DNA of 64,000 nucleotides from assembly GCA_029721435.1 (NCBI GenBank), contig CM056587.1:12731167-12795166 (forward strand), written 5' to 3'. Made by a program: the position numbers and the translations under genes. The DNA is from Gymnothorax reevesii (taxonomy: Eukaryota > Chordata > Actinopteri > Anguilliformes > Muraenidae). This document shows, one piece after another, positions 21,521 to 35,030 of this stretch; the stretch's first letter is position 1; each line of letters opens with the position of its first letter. A model generated the notes under the pieces. The model was not told the DNA's origin, did not search any database, and was given only the letters and a program-made list of their open reading frames with translations.

Positions 21521-24500
21521 TGCTAAAGAGGGAGATGGAATTGAGAGTAAGTTTTGGATTAATTATTTATATTATTGCCATCCATACAATATCACGGGTT
21601 TTGCATTTATATTTTCAGTGAAGCCTACTCGTTATCTCTTTGTCATTTCTTAATTAGCAGTTCCTTAATGACCATAGGCTTATGTATCGGTCTCAATTAT
21701 TCATTAAATTGTTTGATTGTAAATCAGAAGACCTTAAATTAGAACAGGTAGCGAGCAATTATGTTTCAAAAGGTGAGAGACTTCTTTACCTCTGACGCTA
21801 TGTCACAGAAAACACGGGAGTGTCTGAGTTGAAGAGGACAGACAGCCAAGGAGACAGTGGAGAACCCTAATTCGGATCCCAAATAGCTAGAGGTTTTGAC
21901 CAGTCATACCCTATTAGGCCGAAAATATTTGGGCACATGTACAACAAACATCTCATTTTGAAATCATGGGGATGAATGTAGAGTCCTAACCACCCCCTTT
22001 GCTCTTGGAGGGCATTCCATGAGATCTCAGAACATCACTCTGAGAATTTACTTCCGTTCCAGTCAGAAAAAAATAAGTGCTGGCAGTTGAGTGTCTGTCT
22101 CTGGCTAGATTAGCAATCTGGTTGATCCAAACAGTGTTTGATGAGCTGGAAGCATGAAACCAACTGGAATACAATTATTTTATATCACCATCTTCGGTGT
22201 AACATAAGAGGCCTTGCCCAAACCACGAGAAACAGAGCCAGACCATGTTGTTTGCTTTTGTCACCGGGTTTTTTCCATGATACTGGGAATTGAAAGGAGA
22301 TAGTGTCCCAAATGTCGCAGGATTGAATTTTACGCAACAGTCCCCCGATCACTCAGCGTGAGCCAAAGGAGGATTTCAGCAGCAAGGAGAAATAACAGCC
22401 TTTCACAACACAGCATTTGCAGCGCAGCTGGTGCCGTATTTTAGTCAGAAAGGGCTGTAAATAGTCCGCCTAAATAAAGGTCTGTGAGAGAGAGAGAGAG
22501 CTTGTGTCAGGTACCACAAAGGACACCCAGGGGCACATGTGTACACACAAATACAAGCCCTGCATCGTTCTCCCACCCGGGACATCCCAACACCGGAGCC
22601 AGCCACACCCAAGTTGGCACCCAGCCTGAGCCTAAATGCCCTGTTCAGAATTATTGCAGAAAACCACCAAATTCCATCAACCAAACATTAAATCGCTAGC
22701 ATTTTTTTCTCAGTTTTTGTCAGCTGAAAGATGTTTTCACCCCCCCAAGTTTTTTGGCGTTTCGCTGACTGGCATGCCTGCTGTGAGGAATTTCCCATGC
22801 TGACTGCAGTGTATCGCTTTTAGTAAAACCGCATGGTTCTGTCCTGCTGAGGTTCAGCTGTCTCTTCAGGGAAGACGATCCCTGAGCAGGCGTCCTACAG
22901 CAACATAAATGACTCCCTAATGTCTGTCTCAGGCTAGACCCACGTTAGAATCCGCTTGGCAAAAATTGCTCGTGTTACAAAGCAAAATCTCTGCTTCTAC
23001 AATCGTCTAGGTTTACACATTACCTTGATATATTTTCAGGAAGTAGATAATGATTACATTTGTTTGTAGTTCGGGAGCTTTTTAAACGGGCATGATGTGG
23101 TGAACTTGACATGAGCAACATACATATCTGTCACTCATCTGAAAATCATACCAGATATTTTGTTGAACTGTTGGACAAAGTTAAAGCGTTCCCTCAAATG
23201 AAAATGCATCCTGTAATTTTGATAAATGGCATGAATTTCTCTTTGTATAGTTTAGCTTTAAGAATGAAGACAAATGAGATCAAGTGCCAGCTTTATAATT
23301 TTCGGGTGGAAAAACTCGGTAATCGTCCTGTAGCCTTTCCTACCGGTAGACAGGCGCTCGCCGTGGCTGGTCCCTGGTCTCTCGGAGAGAGATTTCCTCT
23401 GGGTCTGAGCAGAGCTCCAGAGTTCTCTGCTCTGGCTTAATTAGAATGACCCCTGCCCCCACTATCACTGCGCAGCATGACCTACCTCTTCGCAAACCTC
23501 AGGGACTGTCCTCAGAGTACATTCCACCACTCCGCATGCCACTGCACTCCCCAAAGTGACTGTCTCGTCTCCTGCCTGGCTGGCCGTCAGCTCAGGTCTT
23601 TCCACTTAAAATTTGTAATCCTTCCTTGTCAAAGAAAATGGCGTCTCCTGCTTCTCTCAGCTTCTCACTCTCTGTCTGTCCATCTTGTGGGCTCCCCACA
23701 GCATGTGCTCTTTCGATCTGTGTTACAATGAAATTTCGTATTTTTTGTTTTCTCCAATGGCCAGGTTGTGTTCGCTCAACGCCTACCTCGCGGTCTCTGT
23801 CACGCTCAGTCCTGAGACACCCCGAGTGTCATTGTTCGTGGACGACTGTTAAATGCTTCCGCAGCTGTTGCTGTCCCCTAAAAACTGCCAGCCCCGATGA
23901 CAGCAATGAAGATAAGCTGGTCCTTCCATTCACTTGCCTGCCAAGGCTAAACATAGATCCAAAGGCAGTTCCAGCAGAGATTGCTGCTCTGACTCCAAAC
24001 TGCCGTAGGCCTGCAGTGTGAGAAGGATTGAAGGTCAGTATTGAAACCCCAGGGAAGATAAACTCATTGTCTATAATTATTATTTTTATGGCAATCCAGT
24101 CATTCCACATGAACTCAACCGGAGTTATGGAATCTGCCATGGACACCAATTCTCATTTAGCAATGAGAGTACCTATAAATATGTAACGAACAGAGGCAAA
24201 ATTTTAGGCTTCCTCTCAGAAAGGGTTTCTGAGATTAGACCCTCAGTAATGGGACAGCGGTGCCAACTTTTTAGCAAATATTAATGTGTAGGGGGTTCGG
24301 ATGCCAGTAGTTTGGAAATAAGTCAAAGCTTTGGGCTTAAAATTGCTACTTTGAGTAATTGGGGCCAAGGCTTTCAGAATTTGCCAACAAAATTGGTCTA
24401 CCTCTTCTCATTTCATTATTGGCCTCTCAAAATACAATTTTTTTTCATGGGCAGAAGTCAAAAATTACATTTTCAAGGACCTCCTGTCAGCCCTGGATCT

Positions 24501-24669
24501 CTGACAGGGGGTTCTTGATACTGGATTCTTATTATGCTGGGACAGGTCTGTCTGCTATTAGAGTATTGATGATATTGAACCCCTTTGCGCAGAAGCCAAA
24601 TCTGGCTATTTATATGTTACCCTATTTAAGGTGTTATAATTCTAGATTGCAGCCTCACAGAGAGGAAGG
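21521..24669. other. Intergenic, no gene recognised
   Basis: Short open frames only, without domain similarity or splice context. A (GA) run lies at about 22483-22500. Confidence 0.45.
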
Positions 24670-25990
24670 GTTTTTTTTATTTCACCTTTATTCATTCAGG
24701 GAAGGCCAATTGACAGCAAGCTCTCTTTTCCAATGACGCCCTGACAACAACAGTCAATGTGATGCAAATCAATAAATAAAAATATAAAATGAGTATACAC
24801 AACAGTAACATTACATAATTAAATACAAAAGATGTAACTCATAGAGTACATGCACATTCAGACTGCATAAAATCATTCATGATATGCTTAAAATGATGAA
24901 AAGGAATCAAGGCAATCAGTTTAAACTCTGCCAACAGATTATTCCATTTATAGGGAGCATAGTAACTGAAGGCAAATTTTCCGAACTCTGTCCTATATAG
25001 ATATTAAGATCCAAGTGATTTTGAGCATGAGTGCCATAGTTAAACAACTTCTAAGTCAGTAAACTTGTTAAATAAACAGGTAGTTTGTTAAGCAAGGCTT
25101 TGTGAACAAACAGAATGCAATGTAGCTCTCTTCACAGAGCTAAAGACCTACATTATGATAAAGCTGGCAATGGTAGGTTCTGAACCTCCCACCTGTAATA
25201 AATCTAATTGCAGAATGATAAACTGTATCAATTGGCTTTAGTGTAGAGGAAGAAGCATGCGTTTAAATGACATCTCATAAAAAAGACATTATGCATTGTG
25301 TCAGGCAAGATTTATTTCTGCACAAGAGTGCCAGTATTGGTTTCAGTTTCTTTAAAAGTTCATCAACCCAAATGCCTAAATAGGTATGACAAGAAACTCA
25401 TTAAATAAGGGTCCCATCAACAGAGGTGAGTTCTGTCAGTCAAAACAGTATAGGGTTTAAAAAGAGATCTTTGGATTATACAAAAATCTGACTGCAGATT
25501 CTGAAGAGCAAGATCAACAATAGATAATAATAATAATAACAATAACCCTAACAATAGAGTAGATGACTGCATTGTTTGCATACAGTTGGATTAAGCTGTT
25601 AATTAATAGATACAGAAAATAAAAGAGGTCCCAGAACAGAGCCCTGCGGTACCCCTTTACAGACATTTAAGACATCTGACTGGTAACCATCAGTCACCAC
25701 AACTGGAATTCTGCCAGCTAAATAATTCTCAACCCATTTACAGGAGTTACTATCAAACCCATGTGGTAGAGATGCCCAAAGAGTATAGCATTGTCAACAG
25801 TGTCAAAGGCCTTAGAGAGGTCAATAAAAAGGGCAGCACAATCTAATTTATTATCCAGGGCATGCGTAATATCATTTAAAACCTTGGTGGCAGCTGAAAC
25901 AGTACTATGCCCAGGTCTAAAACCGGATTGATAAATATTTAGAATGTCATAATCTAATAAGAATGATCTAATGTGATTACTTATCAGCCG
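24670..25990 (-). mobile_element. Non-LTR retrotransposon fragment with broken reverse transcriptase
   Basis: On the minus strand the reverse-transcriptase core reads QSGFRPGHSTVSAATKVL, FIDLSKAFDTVDN (about 25832-25794) and KGVPQGSVLGPLL (about 25660-25624). The catalytic box is YANN instead of YADD (about 25585-25568). A one-base deletion shifts the frame near 25755. A (TTA)n run and a stop follow the YANN box. It is 5'-truncated near 25990. The 3' portion runs to an A-rich end at about 24670. L2/I-like class by motif; exact clade not assigned. Dead copy. Confidence 0.85.
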
Positions 25991-26412
25991 TTCTTAGACT
26001 TATAGCTCAGCTCAAGACATTTAGAATTCCTTCGTATTTCAGTTTATTTTCATGATTTTGGTAGAGAGAAGGCATATAATATATATATATTTATGCCAGT
26101 TATAAACTTACTATAATTTGCTAATTAACGAATTTCCGTATCCGCATGCGCAATGTAGGAAATGTAGGCCTAAGTTATTGCCCTTGTACAGGTCACGCTC
26201 CCCCCATCAACCATTATCCACATGTATCTGTATTCCACTTTGTTGACTCTTGTATAAAATGACAGTAGTCTGGCAATGCCTTGCTATTTGAATGTGAGAA
26301 CGGCTCGCCTGCAATCCTCCTGTGTCCTGAACTGCCCCTCTTTCCCCCACTGGTCTAGTGCTACTTGACAGCAGTTTATCCCTGCAGTTAATGAAGTGAT
26401 CAACAAGGGGGC

Positions 26413-26580
26413 ACTCAGTGGAGTGCATACCTCCACCAGGCCCTATATCTGTTCTTTTTGTTATAGAATACATTCCGGATCACTTCCAAAATTAAATCAA
26501 CGCATCTTTGGACGACCAGCTATCATCATGTCAAATTTTGTGCCAAGCCGTTCATGACTTTTTGAGTTATCAGGTCAGGA
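26413..26580 (+). repeat. Dispersed fish repeat, copy 2
   Basis: Same repeat as at 21263-21520: GAGTGCATACCTCCACC, GGATCACTTCCAAAAT and GACTTTTTGAGTTATC. Confidence 0.65.
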
Positions 26581-27601
26581 ATATCCAACCCGCCCAGACA
26601 AATATTGGGAATGCGCAATATTATCAGCATAATATCTGTATCAGCCGATAAAAGCTTAAAAGGTAAATTATAGGTATCGCTGATATGATCATATGATCAC
26701 AAGCAAATTTGATTTTCAGTTTTTTGTTTTTTTAACTAAGAGAGCCTTTAAATCACACTGTTAACTTAAACTGTATAATATACTCAGAAGCATGGTGGGG
26801 ATCATATTAAGCATAGTAGCTGGACCAATATGACCAAGACTGTGCAATCCAAATTAACTTTTGGAGGCCTACCAAAGAAAACAGCCAAGCAGTAACAAAA
26901 GTTTGTGAGATGTCTACCTTTTTCAAATAGCCAGCAACACGATATCGAAAACATTGTCACGTTCCTGCAAAACTTTGTGCCACATCACTTTAAAGTCGGT
27001 ACATTTTTACCAGAAACAAACTCATATAAATCACACGGCCATTAACAAACCCAGACACAAGCCAACTGCGCATGCACACTAACATGTGAGTGCGTGTGCG
27101 CAGTTTTAGTGACTTTATGGAAAGGTATTGGAAAACAAATGTATTCAAATGTATGGCATCATCAAATATGACCAACATTTTTTTCATTGAAACTGCCTTT
27201 TGGAACACCTTCAAAATTATTCACATTCCTCTTTTTTGATTAGTTGAGACTACATTCTCAATGGCAGTCTGTGTGCCTTCATACTTTGTTTTAGACTGCG
27301 TTTGCAATGATTTGTTTTAGCAATTAAATGCTTCTTCATCCAAAAGAAAGAAAAAAAAAAGATTTGAACCCCAGAATCGTTAGTATAAATACATCCTCGG
27401 TGCACTGGTCATTTCAAATTATAATCAGCCGTTACAAATATGTTCGCATTTTAATCACGGCAAATCGCGATGTCAGAAAGAATTTATCTTCGGCCATCTT
27501 TGGTGATTACATCACAGTAGGTATCTAGCCAGCGGCAGGGAATGCATTGTCAATGGCATTGGACTCAGAGATTCGTAATTGTGGATCATTCCCTTAGGAA
27601 A
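26581..27601. other. Intergenic, no gene recognised
   Basis: AT-rich with no convincing coding or repeat structure, apart from an A run near 27350. Confidence 0.4.
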
Positions 27602-27730
27602 ATGCCAAATATCTGCCTTGTTTATGGCTGCAACAATAAGACCTATGCAACCATCATGGTCCATTCATTTCCCAAAAAAACCACACAATTTGAAAGGCAT
27701 GGGTGGATTTCGCAAAGAGGCAACGGGAGG
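27602..27730 (+). pseudogene. THAP zinc-finger N-terminal fragment
   Basis: The frame opens MPNICLVYGCNNKT and continues HSFPKK...FERHGWIS. This is the start of a THAP domain: MP-x2-C-x4-C, then the FPK motif and the conserved Trp. The distal C-x2-H pair and AVPTIF-type end are missing because a SINE begins about 40 nt further on. THAP domains occur in host factors and in P-type transposases. A relic of the latter or a retrocopy is more likely than a working gene. Confidence 0.5.
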
Positions 27731-27769
27731 CATTGCAGTTTTTCCCCCAATAAATTCTTCTTTTTTAGT

Positions 27770-28125
27770 GGGCCACAAGGTGGTGCAGTAGGTAGCACCA
27801 CTGGCTAACAGAAGGAAGGTAGGGAGTATAGCTTGAATCTGGCTTGTGGCCTTTCTGCGTGAAATTTGATGGTTCTCCCCGTGTTTGGGTGGGTTTCCTC
27901 CCACAGTCCCAAGACATGTATGTCAGGGTGATTAGAGACTCTAAGTTATTCTGTGGTATAAGTGTGTGAGTGAATGGAGTGTGAATTGTGTATGCACCCT
28001 GCGATGTATTGGCAAGCCTTCAAGAGTGAGTCTTTGCCTTTTGCCCATAGTTTTGCAGGGATGGACTCCAGCTCCCATGCGACCAGCATGAAGAGGAAGT
28101 GGTTTGGATAATGGGTAGATGACAA
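27770..28125 (+). mobile_element. Fish tRNA-related SINE-like element
   Basis: Runs from gggccacaaggtggtgcag and tagcacc through gtgggtttcctcccacagtc, agacatgtatgtcaggg and gatggactccagctccc to ggtttggataatgggtagat. This is the standard body of a very common teleost interspersed repeat. Confidence 0.75.
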
Positions 28126-28956
28126 CTTTGTTTCCTAGAGGTCACTTCACAGCTCCGCGCTGTAGCATATGCTAATTAACAGGAACCTAAGTTATATTTT
28201 TTAGAGAGCAAATAGCTTTGATTACCTTTTGAAGGAATATGAATAATTTCACTCATACTTCATTTCACTCAGCTGTAGTTCTACTCTCCGTCCACATGGT
28301 GTTACTCAAGAGCATATTCCAGACCTGCAGTCCCATGCAGGTCCCATGTATGGACTAATAAAACAATCCCGAATTACCAAATGGCAGCCATGCCTAAATA
28401 TGTCATGATATACTTTTATAGAAAATGAAGAAAGGAACAAGCAAAAAAAAAGGCAGTAGTACCAAAATATGATTTGTTTAGTTTCAGTAGTGGAGAATAA
28501 AAGTGGTTTCAATGACCTTGAGTCAAATTCCAGATATGGGGTCGCAAAATTCATTTCAGACTTTGAATGTCTATTCAGCAAGTAACAGCGTGCAGGAGAG
28601 CTGGTATTCCCAGATATCATACATCATATCCAACTTTGCCAGTCTTTTTGCACAAAAAAGCCCACACAACACACACCACCCCCCATCTCATCCAAACCCT
28701 CCAAATTCTTATCATGCCCTCCCAACCCCCACATACACACACATGCATGCAAACATCCCAATTTCTTCTCCCTTTCCCGCCTTTGTCATGGTGGTCAGCC
28801 TTGCGGTTCTTGAACTGTTATGGGAGCATTAACAGCTTAGTGTCTTCATGCCAAGCATAGATAGAACAGAGGCCAAACTGAAAGGGATTCACCAGTAGCT
28901 GGTTGCGCTTACAGTGCTGTGACAAGATATGGTTCCTCTTCCTGATGTCAATTTTC
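28126..28956. other. Intergenic, no gene recognised
   Basis: Includes a C/A-rich stretch at 28650-28760. No coding feature seen. Confidence 0.4.
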
Positions 28957-29450
28957 ACGTATTTGTCACATTTAAATGTTTCAGATCATCAAACTAATAT
29001 TAATTTTTGACAAAGATAGCCAGAGCAAACAGAAAATGCATTTTTAAATGACGATTTAATTTATTTCAGGAAAAAAGGTATCCAGCCCTACCTTGCCCAG
29101 TGTGAAAAAGTAATTGCCCCCTAAGTTACTAAATTTGCCATTTAAAAAAATTAATGAACTATTGGGTTCAATTTTACTGGACACACCTGGGCATGATTAC
29201 TGCCAGCCCTGTTGAATCTAAACAATCCTTAATAAAACCTGTCTGGCAGTGTGAAGTATGCAAAAGCAGCACTCGATGCTGCGATCTAAAGCAATTCAAC
29301 AACAGATGTGAAACAAAGTCGTTGGCATCTACCAGTCTGGAAAGGTTTACCGAGCTACTTCTTAGGTTCTCCTCTGAACTGGAATGAGAGCCATTGTCTT
29401 TGAATGGAGAAAACTTGGAACGGTAGTGAACCTTCTCAGGGGATTCCTTC
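28957..29450 (+). mobile_element. Tc1 5' fragment, same family as at 14.9-16.7 kb
   Basis: Begins with the terminal repeat (GTCACATTTAAATGTTTCAG) and passes gtgaaaaagtaattgcccc. It continues through the start of the transposase gene (gtctggaaaggtttaccgag, gagagccattgtctttgaat). Truncated where a SINE copy begins. Frames broken. Confidence 0.75.
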
Positions 29451-29454
29451 AAGT

Positions 29455-29655
29455 GCACATCAATGACTCATCTTGGATGTGCACACCATTGACATGGGGA
29501 GTCTCCAATAAGCCTAACATGCATGTTTTGGACTCTGGGAGGAAACTAGAGTATGCAGAGGAAACCCAAATGCCCACAAGGACAACTTGCAAACTCCTAA
29601 CTAAAATGGCCAAGGTTGATTCGAAGCCACGACCCTCTTGCTGTGAGACCAAACT
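29455..29655 (-). mobile_element. SINE-like element, inverse partial copy
   Basis: Complement of the SINE body: taacatgcatgttttggactctgggagg and a B-box-like gattcgaag near 29620. Confidence 0.65.
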
Positions 29656-30392
29656 AACTCCCCCCAACTCACTATCAAACAATTTAAGACTTACTGAAGG
29701 AATCATATATTGGCCACTGAGTGCCAGACATCATTATCAGAGCCCTTTAACTCCCATGGCCAGCTTTGTGTGGATTTTTAGGACATGGGCGCACTTCTAT
29801 TCCAGACTCATAAAAATTTGCAGTTTTGGCGGCAGCAAAAACTGACAATACTATAAAGGTGTGAAATAATGAGAATTATTCACTGCCATTGTATTGAAGC
29901 ATTGTGTATTTCTGTTTACTGATATTTCTCCCAGAGCCCATTTGTGCTTATCCATCAGAGGTATTCAAGTCATCAATGCTTCTGTCTCAAACTAGTGAGA
30001 CACCAACCCCAGCAGACCCCTTGTTTATATAGATAAGACTTAACATTCTTGGTTTCTTTTCTTTTTTTTAATTTTCATCTTCAAGCACCTCTAGCGCCAG
30101 CAAGTCTGTTCCCATATGTTATTCCCTAGGCATTCAATGAGGTCATCACCTCAGATACATACAGGGAGAAGAAAGGCTGGTTTCGTAAATCTGATGAAAT
30201 GCGGAGAGCGCCGATGATCTGTGAGCACAAAACATCCGGACAGTAATGATAGGTGGTGTGAAGGCTGCTGTAAGCAGCGTCTTTCTGAAGCTGTAAACTA
30301 AGTCAACAACAGTCCTCCAGACACAAGGATGGGGGTGGGGTGAGGTTTGAAGAATATGTTGTTTAACGGGGAGAATACAAACTTTGCTATTG
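29656..30392. other. Intergenic, no gene recognised
   Basis: No feature identified. Confidence 0.4.
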
Positions 30393-30938
30393 CACTGCCT
30401 GGCAAAAAAAAAAAAGTTGCATACTCAAATATTTAGTTGGAACCCCTGTAGCTTTGATTACAGTGCATATTTGTCTTGTCATTGTTTTGACAACTATATG
30501 CAATGCCAGAACATTTATTTTCGATCAGAAATGCCTTAATTTTTGGTCGAGGTCTTGTCTTCTCGACATAATGGTTGAACCACTCGGTGGTCTTTCTTGA
30601 GCACATCCCAATAACTTTTATTGTATTTAAGGTCAGGACTTTGTGGTGGCAAATTTGTTTGTGAAAATGATTTCTCATACTTGTTTTTGTCATTCATGGT
30701 TTTCTTTGCTAAATACAGGCCAGTAACTTGCCCGTTTTGAAATACTGTAACACCTTTTCCACCATCAAGGGATCTGTCTTCCGACATGATTTTTTAAGAA
30801 ATGAGTAGCGACGCACTTCATCAGTCAGGGTTAAAATGATAATTGCCAGCTGAAACATATTAATAACCGCAGTAATGATCCAATTATAGAATTTGTTCAT
30901 TAATTTCCATATGGTGACTTTTTTTTGGCCGGGCAGTG
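30393..30938 (-). mobile_element. Tc1-like relic with transposase C-terminal remnant
   Basis: Termini CACTGCCTGGC and its complement GGGCAGTG with A/T runs. On the minus strand, LPPQSPDLKYNKSYWDVLKK corresponds to the PPQSPDLNPIENLWDVLK motif near the Tc1 transposase C-terminus, which includes the catalytic acidic residue. The frame is broken and most of the gene is missing. Confidence 0.75.
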
Positions 30939-31679
30939 AATATATAACATCTTTTCCAAGGTCACATAAACTCACTTTAGGGTTTCTGTTAGTTGGAGAT
31001 TCATCCTAGAGAAGCTAATGATCAGAATTAAAAAGGTTTTAGGTTTTAACTGCAGCTCTTCTCCTCAGTCAAGTATTTTGGAGAAAACACGTGTGTGTGT
31101 GTGAGGAGAATTGATATGGAGGGAAGATTTATTTTATTGTGATCTTCTGTGGATAAAAGAAAAGGAATTGCTTTCTGTATATAAAAATTATTTGATAGAT
31201 CTACTACTTTTTTTACGTACATCAAGTGTTTCAGCATTTAAACCAGTATCTTTATGGAAACTCAAAATTCAAAAATCATTATGAAATGAAACTGTTTTGT
31301 TATATCTAGCATGGATTATAAGATAAAAAGTATTACGTAACAAGAAGTAGAGATTCGAAATCCCTGTATGTATTCTTATCAGACTACTGTGTGTGGTTTA
31401 CATTTCCTATTTGCTTCTCTGTGACTAAGGACCTGTTGAGCTGCCTGGGTCTCTTTCAGACCTGACTTAGAAAACACAAGGCACAAGACTGCAAGAGAAT
31501 TCCAGCTCATACGCAGAATTGGTTGAGTCCATAGCAAAGTTCGAACCGCGTTATTGTGGGGCATTGTACCGGTAGTTGGAAAAAGGAGGCCGGAGATGGA
31601 ATTTACTGACTGACACTGTTTGCTGATGCAGCCCAGATATCCACTGTAAGATAACATACACTTTCTTGAAGCCCATGGA
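30939..31679. other. Intergenic, no gene recognised
   Basis: A short (GT) run lies near 31091-31103. Open frames have no similarity to known families. Confidence 0.4.
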
Positions 31680-31935
31680 ATAACTTGTCCCCTTGTCCCC
31701 TGCATTTGACCCATCTCACTAACATAGGAGCAGTGGGCTGCCACAGTGCAGCCAGCAGGGACTAACTCCAGTTCTAAAGCCAGAGCTTTGGTCAGGGGCA
31801 ATGGCTGGTGGCGCATGTCCTCTGGGGTGGGGGAAACCAGAGTGCTTGGAGTAGACCTACACCAACCCAGACAGATCATACAAACTCCACACAAACTCAA
31901 ACCTGAAACCTCCTTATTGCGAGGTAACAGTGCCA
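31680..31935 (-). repeat. Dispersed repeat related to 47172-47265
   Basis: Plus-strand text gagcagtgggctgccacagtg is the complement of cactgtggctgcccattgctc at about 47208. A common fish interspersed repeat that shares its half with the SINE type above. Confidence 0.6.
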
Positions 31936-34834
31936 TGTTGTAAGAATGCCCAACCATCCGACACAAGCATTAAGTTCTGCCACTTCATGAGGAACATCTA
32001 ACGATAGTCTCCCACCATACTGCTGTCATCTGGTGGCTGGTTATTTGTTATTAATTGCGTTCAGGCTATGTCCCAGTGTTTAAACAAAAACTTGGTGCAA
32101 GTTTTACCTAGTTACAGTCAATGAAGCTCACATTCCATCTTTTCACATTGTTAAGTTTTAGATGTTTGGGTGTAGGTAACCCCTGGCTATGGAAAGGGGA
32201 ATTTAATTAAAAAAAAATTTTTATGAACAGATCTCTTTGGGCAGTATGTACTGCAAATAGACTAAGGGTAGACTTTTATATCTAAAATAAAAACAAATCC
32301 CGGACAATGAAATACAAAATAATTGCTAGCAAAGAATGATGTTGATGTGTTGTATTTTTACTTGTGATTTTGAATAAAAAATTCAGAATATTGAATGAAA
32401 GAAGAAATTCCCCCGCTCTATCAAAAAATCATGCAGCATACCGTAGTAAAACTGAAATAGATCAGTTTTCGCTTCGACTTCGACTGCTGGTCAGGTTTTC
32501 CAGCTTTATGCCAACCAGTATGCTAGAAAACATAATGTCCACTCTGACGGAAAGGCAGTGTGCTTAGTCACCAACAGGTGGCACTACAGAGAAAGAAAAT
32601 GAGCCAATCCTATTTGCAACCATGAACCTTATTCTGGCTCTGAAAAATCATACTGTATATCTGCCTCATTGCTCACAGCTTTAATCCAATATTCGTTTAA
32701 TTTTCCCCTGTGGTGTTTATGGAGCTTTGGAGGCGTCAGTTGTTGGTTCAGTCGTTTCATTGTATTTGCGGAATCTTGGCCGTGAGAAAAATCCTGAAAC
32801 AATGCTCACCACAAATATTTCTCAGGATCTCATTTCTTTGTTTACCTGAAGAAACAAAAAATGTTTACAGTTTTTATAAAATGGCTGTTTGTTTGGTGCT
32901 TAGCAGCTAATCTTCAAAATCTGTGCTCATCTAGTGGTAGGTGTTAATTTTACGTGGTATGGTTTCAGGTGGATAAGTGGTATTCCAGCAGCTGGACTTC
33001 CTGTGCTTTTGTAATTAAAGCTGTCGAGAAAAGGGAGGTTGGAGAGATATGGAGGGAGATAACAGGGGTGGAAAGGAACCTGGACTTAAATGTATGCCTG
33101 GTAGAAGCTGCTCGCTCACAGCCCGCTGGCCCCCGGGGGAAGTATCCACTACAGAAGGTGTGCGGAGAGCGGAAAGTATGCTAAAGGAGGGCCTGCATGT
33201 GCGGACAGGACCTTTCCTTGCTGCGCACCTGGACTCAGGAGACAGATTCCAGGCAGAGGGTGCCGTAGAGGGTGCAACTCAACAAACAGAAGGACCATGG
33301 AGCCTTCACAGCGCCACTCACCGGCTCCCAAGAATCAGTGCCGGTTGTCACTCATATTTTTCAACCCATGTTTTTCATATCTCCAAGTTCAGTCATTTGT
33401 CTGTTGTTTTTGGGGGTTTTTTCGGTTCAAGTCCATGCCTTAGGACTTGGAGAGCCTACTAGCGCTGGCCTTTATAAATATGGAATCAGCTGCAGCATAA
33501 TAGAAAATCTTCATCAAGCTTCTTCAAAAGGTAAATTTTTGTGATGGGTAGTAGCTGTGATCTTTCCCTGATCTCATGACCTTGAGTGGCTTAGCATTAG
33601 CCCTCAGAGATGTAAGATCTCATACATGTGATTGGAATATTGGCCGAAGATAAGATGACCCTTCTAGTAATGGTGTTCTAGAAAGGGCTAAAGAATGGTT
33701 TTGCTCTAATGGCTACGTACTTAATAACAGCATGGATGTGAAAGAGGATGCTGAATGGGGTTTCTGTACTGTGTATGCATGGAGCTATCAGTGTGATGTT
33801 TGGAGAGAACTGCTGTGACATCTCCTGGTGCCCTGACCGTCCGAGATGCACTTATTGCCCATTTCCCCAGAGTAGCCGTCGATGTCACATTTGCGTTGCA
33901 GTGCAAGCAGAGCCTTGCCTGTAAGTGAGCGAGTGGTGCGCAGTGACCTGCATAAAGCAACAATCAGCATATCTTAGCTGGTTATCAGGAGCGAGCCGGC
34001 TTTCTCCCCTGAGGAGACGTATTCCGTGTGTAAATCAGCTACCTGACGCTGCTCCTCACGAGTGAAATATGACGGCTCCTGGCTCAGTCAAAATCCGCAG
34101 TAGATAGAATTTTTTAATTATGGCTGACAAACATTCTCAAGATTGTATGATAAAACAACTATCATTCATTCCATTTATCACGCTTAGGCCTTAGCTTCTA
34201 GCTGCGCTAAAACGTTTTTATTTCACTGAGTGAATGGAGCTTAGAAATCTGTCAGATGAAAGTCGTCATAAATTGATTCAGCAAATGGCTTTCAGTAAAG
34301 TCCCGTAATTGCCAAAGAATTCCATTTAATTTATTTTCTCTGTATTTCGTCAGTGACAGTATTTTCAAAAAAAAAAAATCTCAATGGTCTTAATTTGAAC
34401 ATTAAAACTTTATTAGATTTGATTGCTTTTTCACACATTTTAGAACCTTTTTCTTATCTGATTTTGTTTTTAAATGAGATATTCATGCAATATGAAGTCT
34501 CCACTGGCATACACTAAGACAATGTTCTAATTTGGAGGGCTTTATTATTTTTTCAGTCAGTAAGTTAACCCTTAAAGTGCTAATCACTGCTATAGTCACA
34601 CAACGTGCAAAGTATATGAGGCAAAATTTAAGACCTCTGCCTTTAAAAGGTCATCAATTTTGGCAATTTGCAGTAGGAAAATTTGTTGGCAGAGGCCTTC
34701 AAAAGGGTTCACTGGTACCTACGGTGTGATGTTCTTCTGAAGGTCACTTGTCAACTAAATAATGTATGATTGACTTTTGGATGGATAGAGTGAGTAAAAA
34801 TTTAGCGCTTTCAGGGTTAATTTGAGGTTCAGTT
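31936..34834. other. Intergenic, no gene recognised
   Basis: The longest open stretch (33049-33462) has no domain, compositional or splice support. Confidence 0.4.
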
Positions 34835-35030
34835 ATTGGCCTAATAGGTACGGTGATGCAGTGAAAGCACTATCACATGTTGGAGTGCATGTTTCTTGCT
34901 CGGTTAGCCGAAGACTGAACTGCCCGTAGGTATGAGTGATTGGCAGGTGAGCCCTGCGATGGATTCCGTTCCAGTATTTTTCCTTGTGATTAAGTGGAAG
35001 TGGTTAAGATATTGGATGGATGGATTCTAT
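34835..35030 (+). mobile_element. SINE-like element, partial copy
   Basis: Starts taggtacggtgatgcagtg, has gtgagccctgcgatggattcc and ends in ggatggatggatt, the typical 3' tail of this repeat. Confidence 0.6.

Noticed and set aside
31379..31966. 195-codon minus-strand open frame
   Set aside because: Half of it lies in a dispersed repeat; no protein family recognised.
33049..33462. 137-codon plus-strand open frame
   Set aside because: No recognisable domain, no splice sites, no regulatory context.
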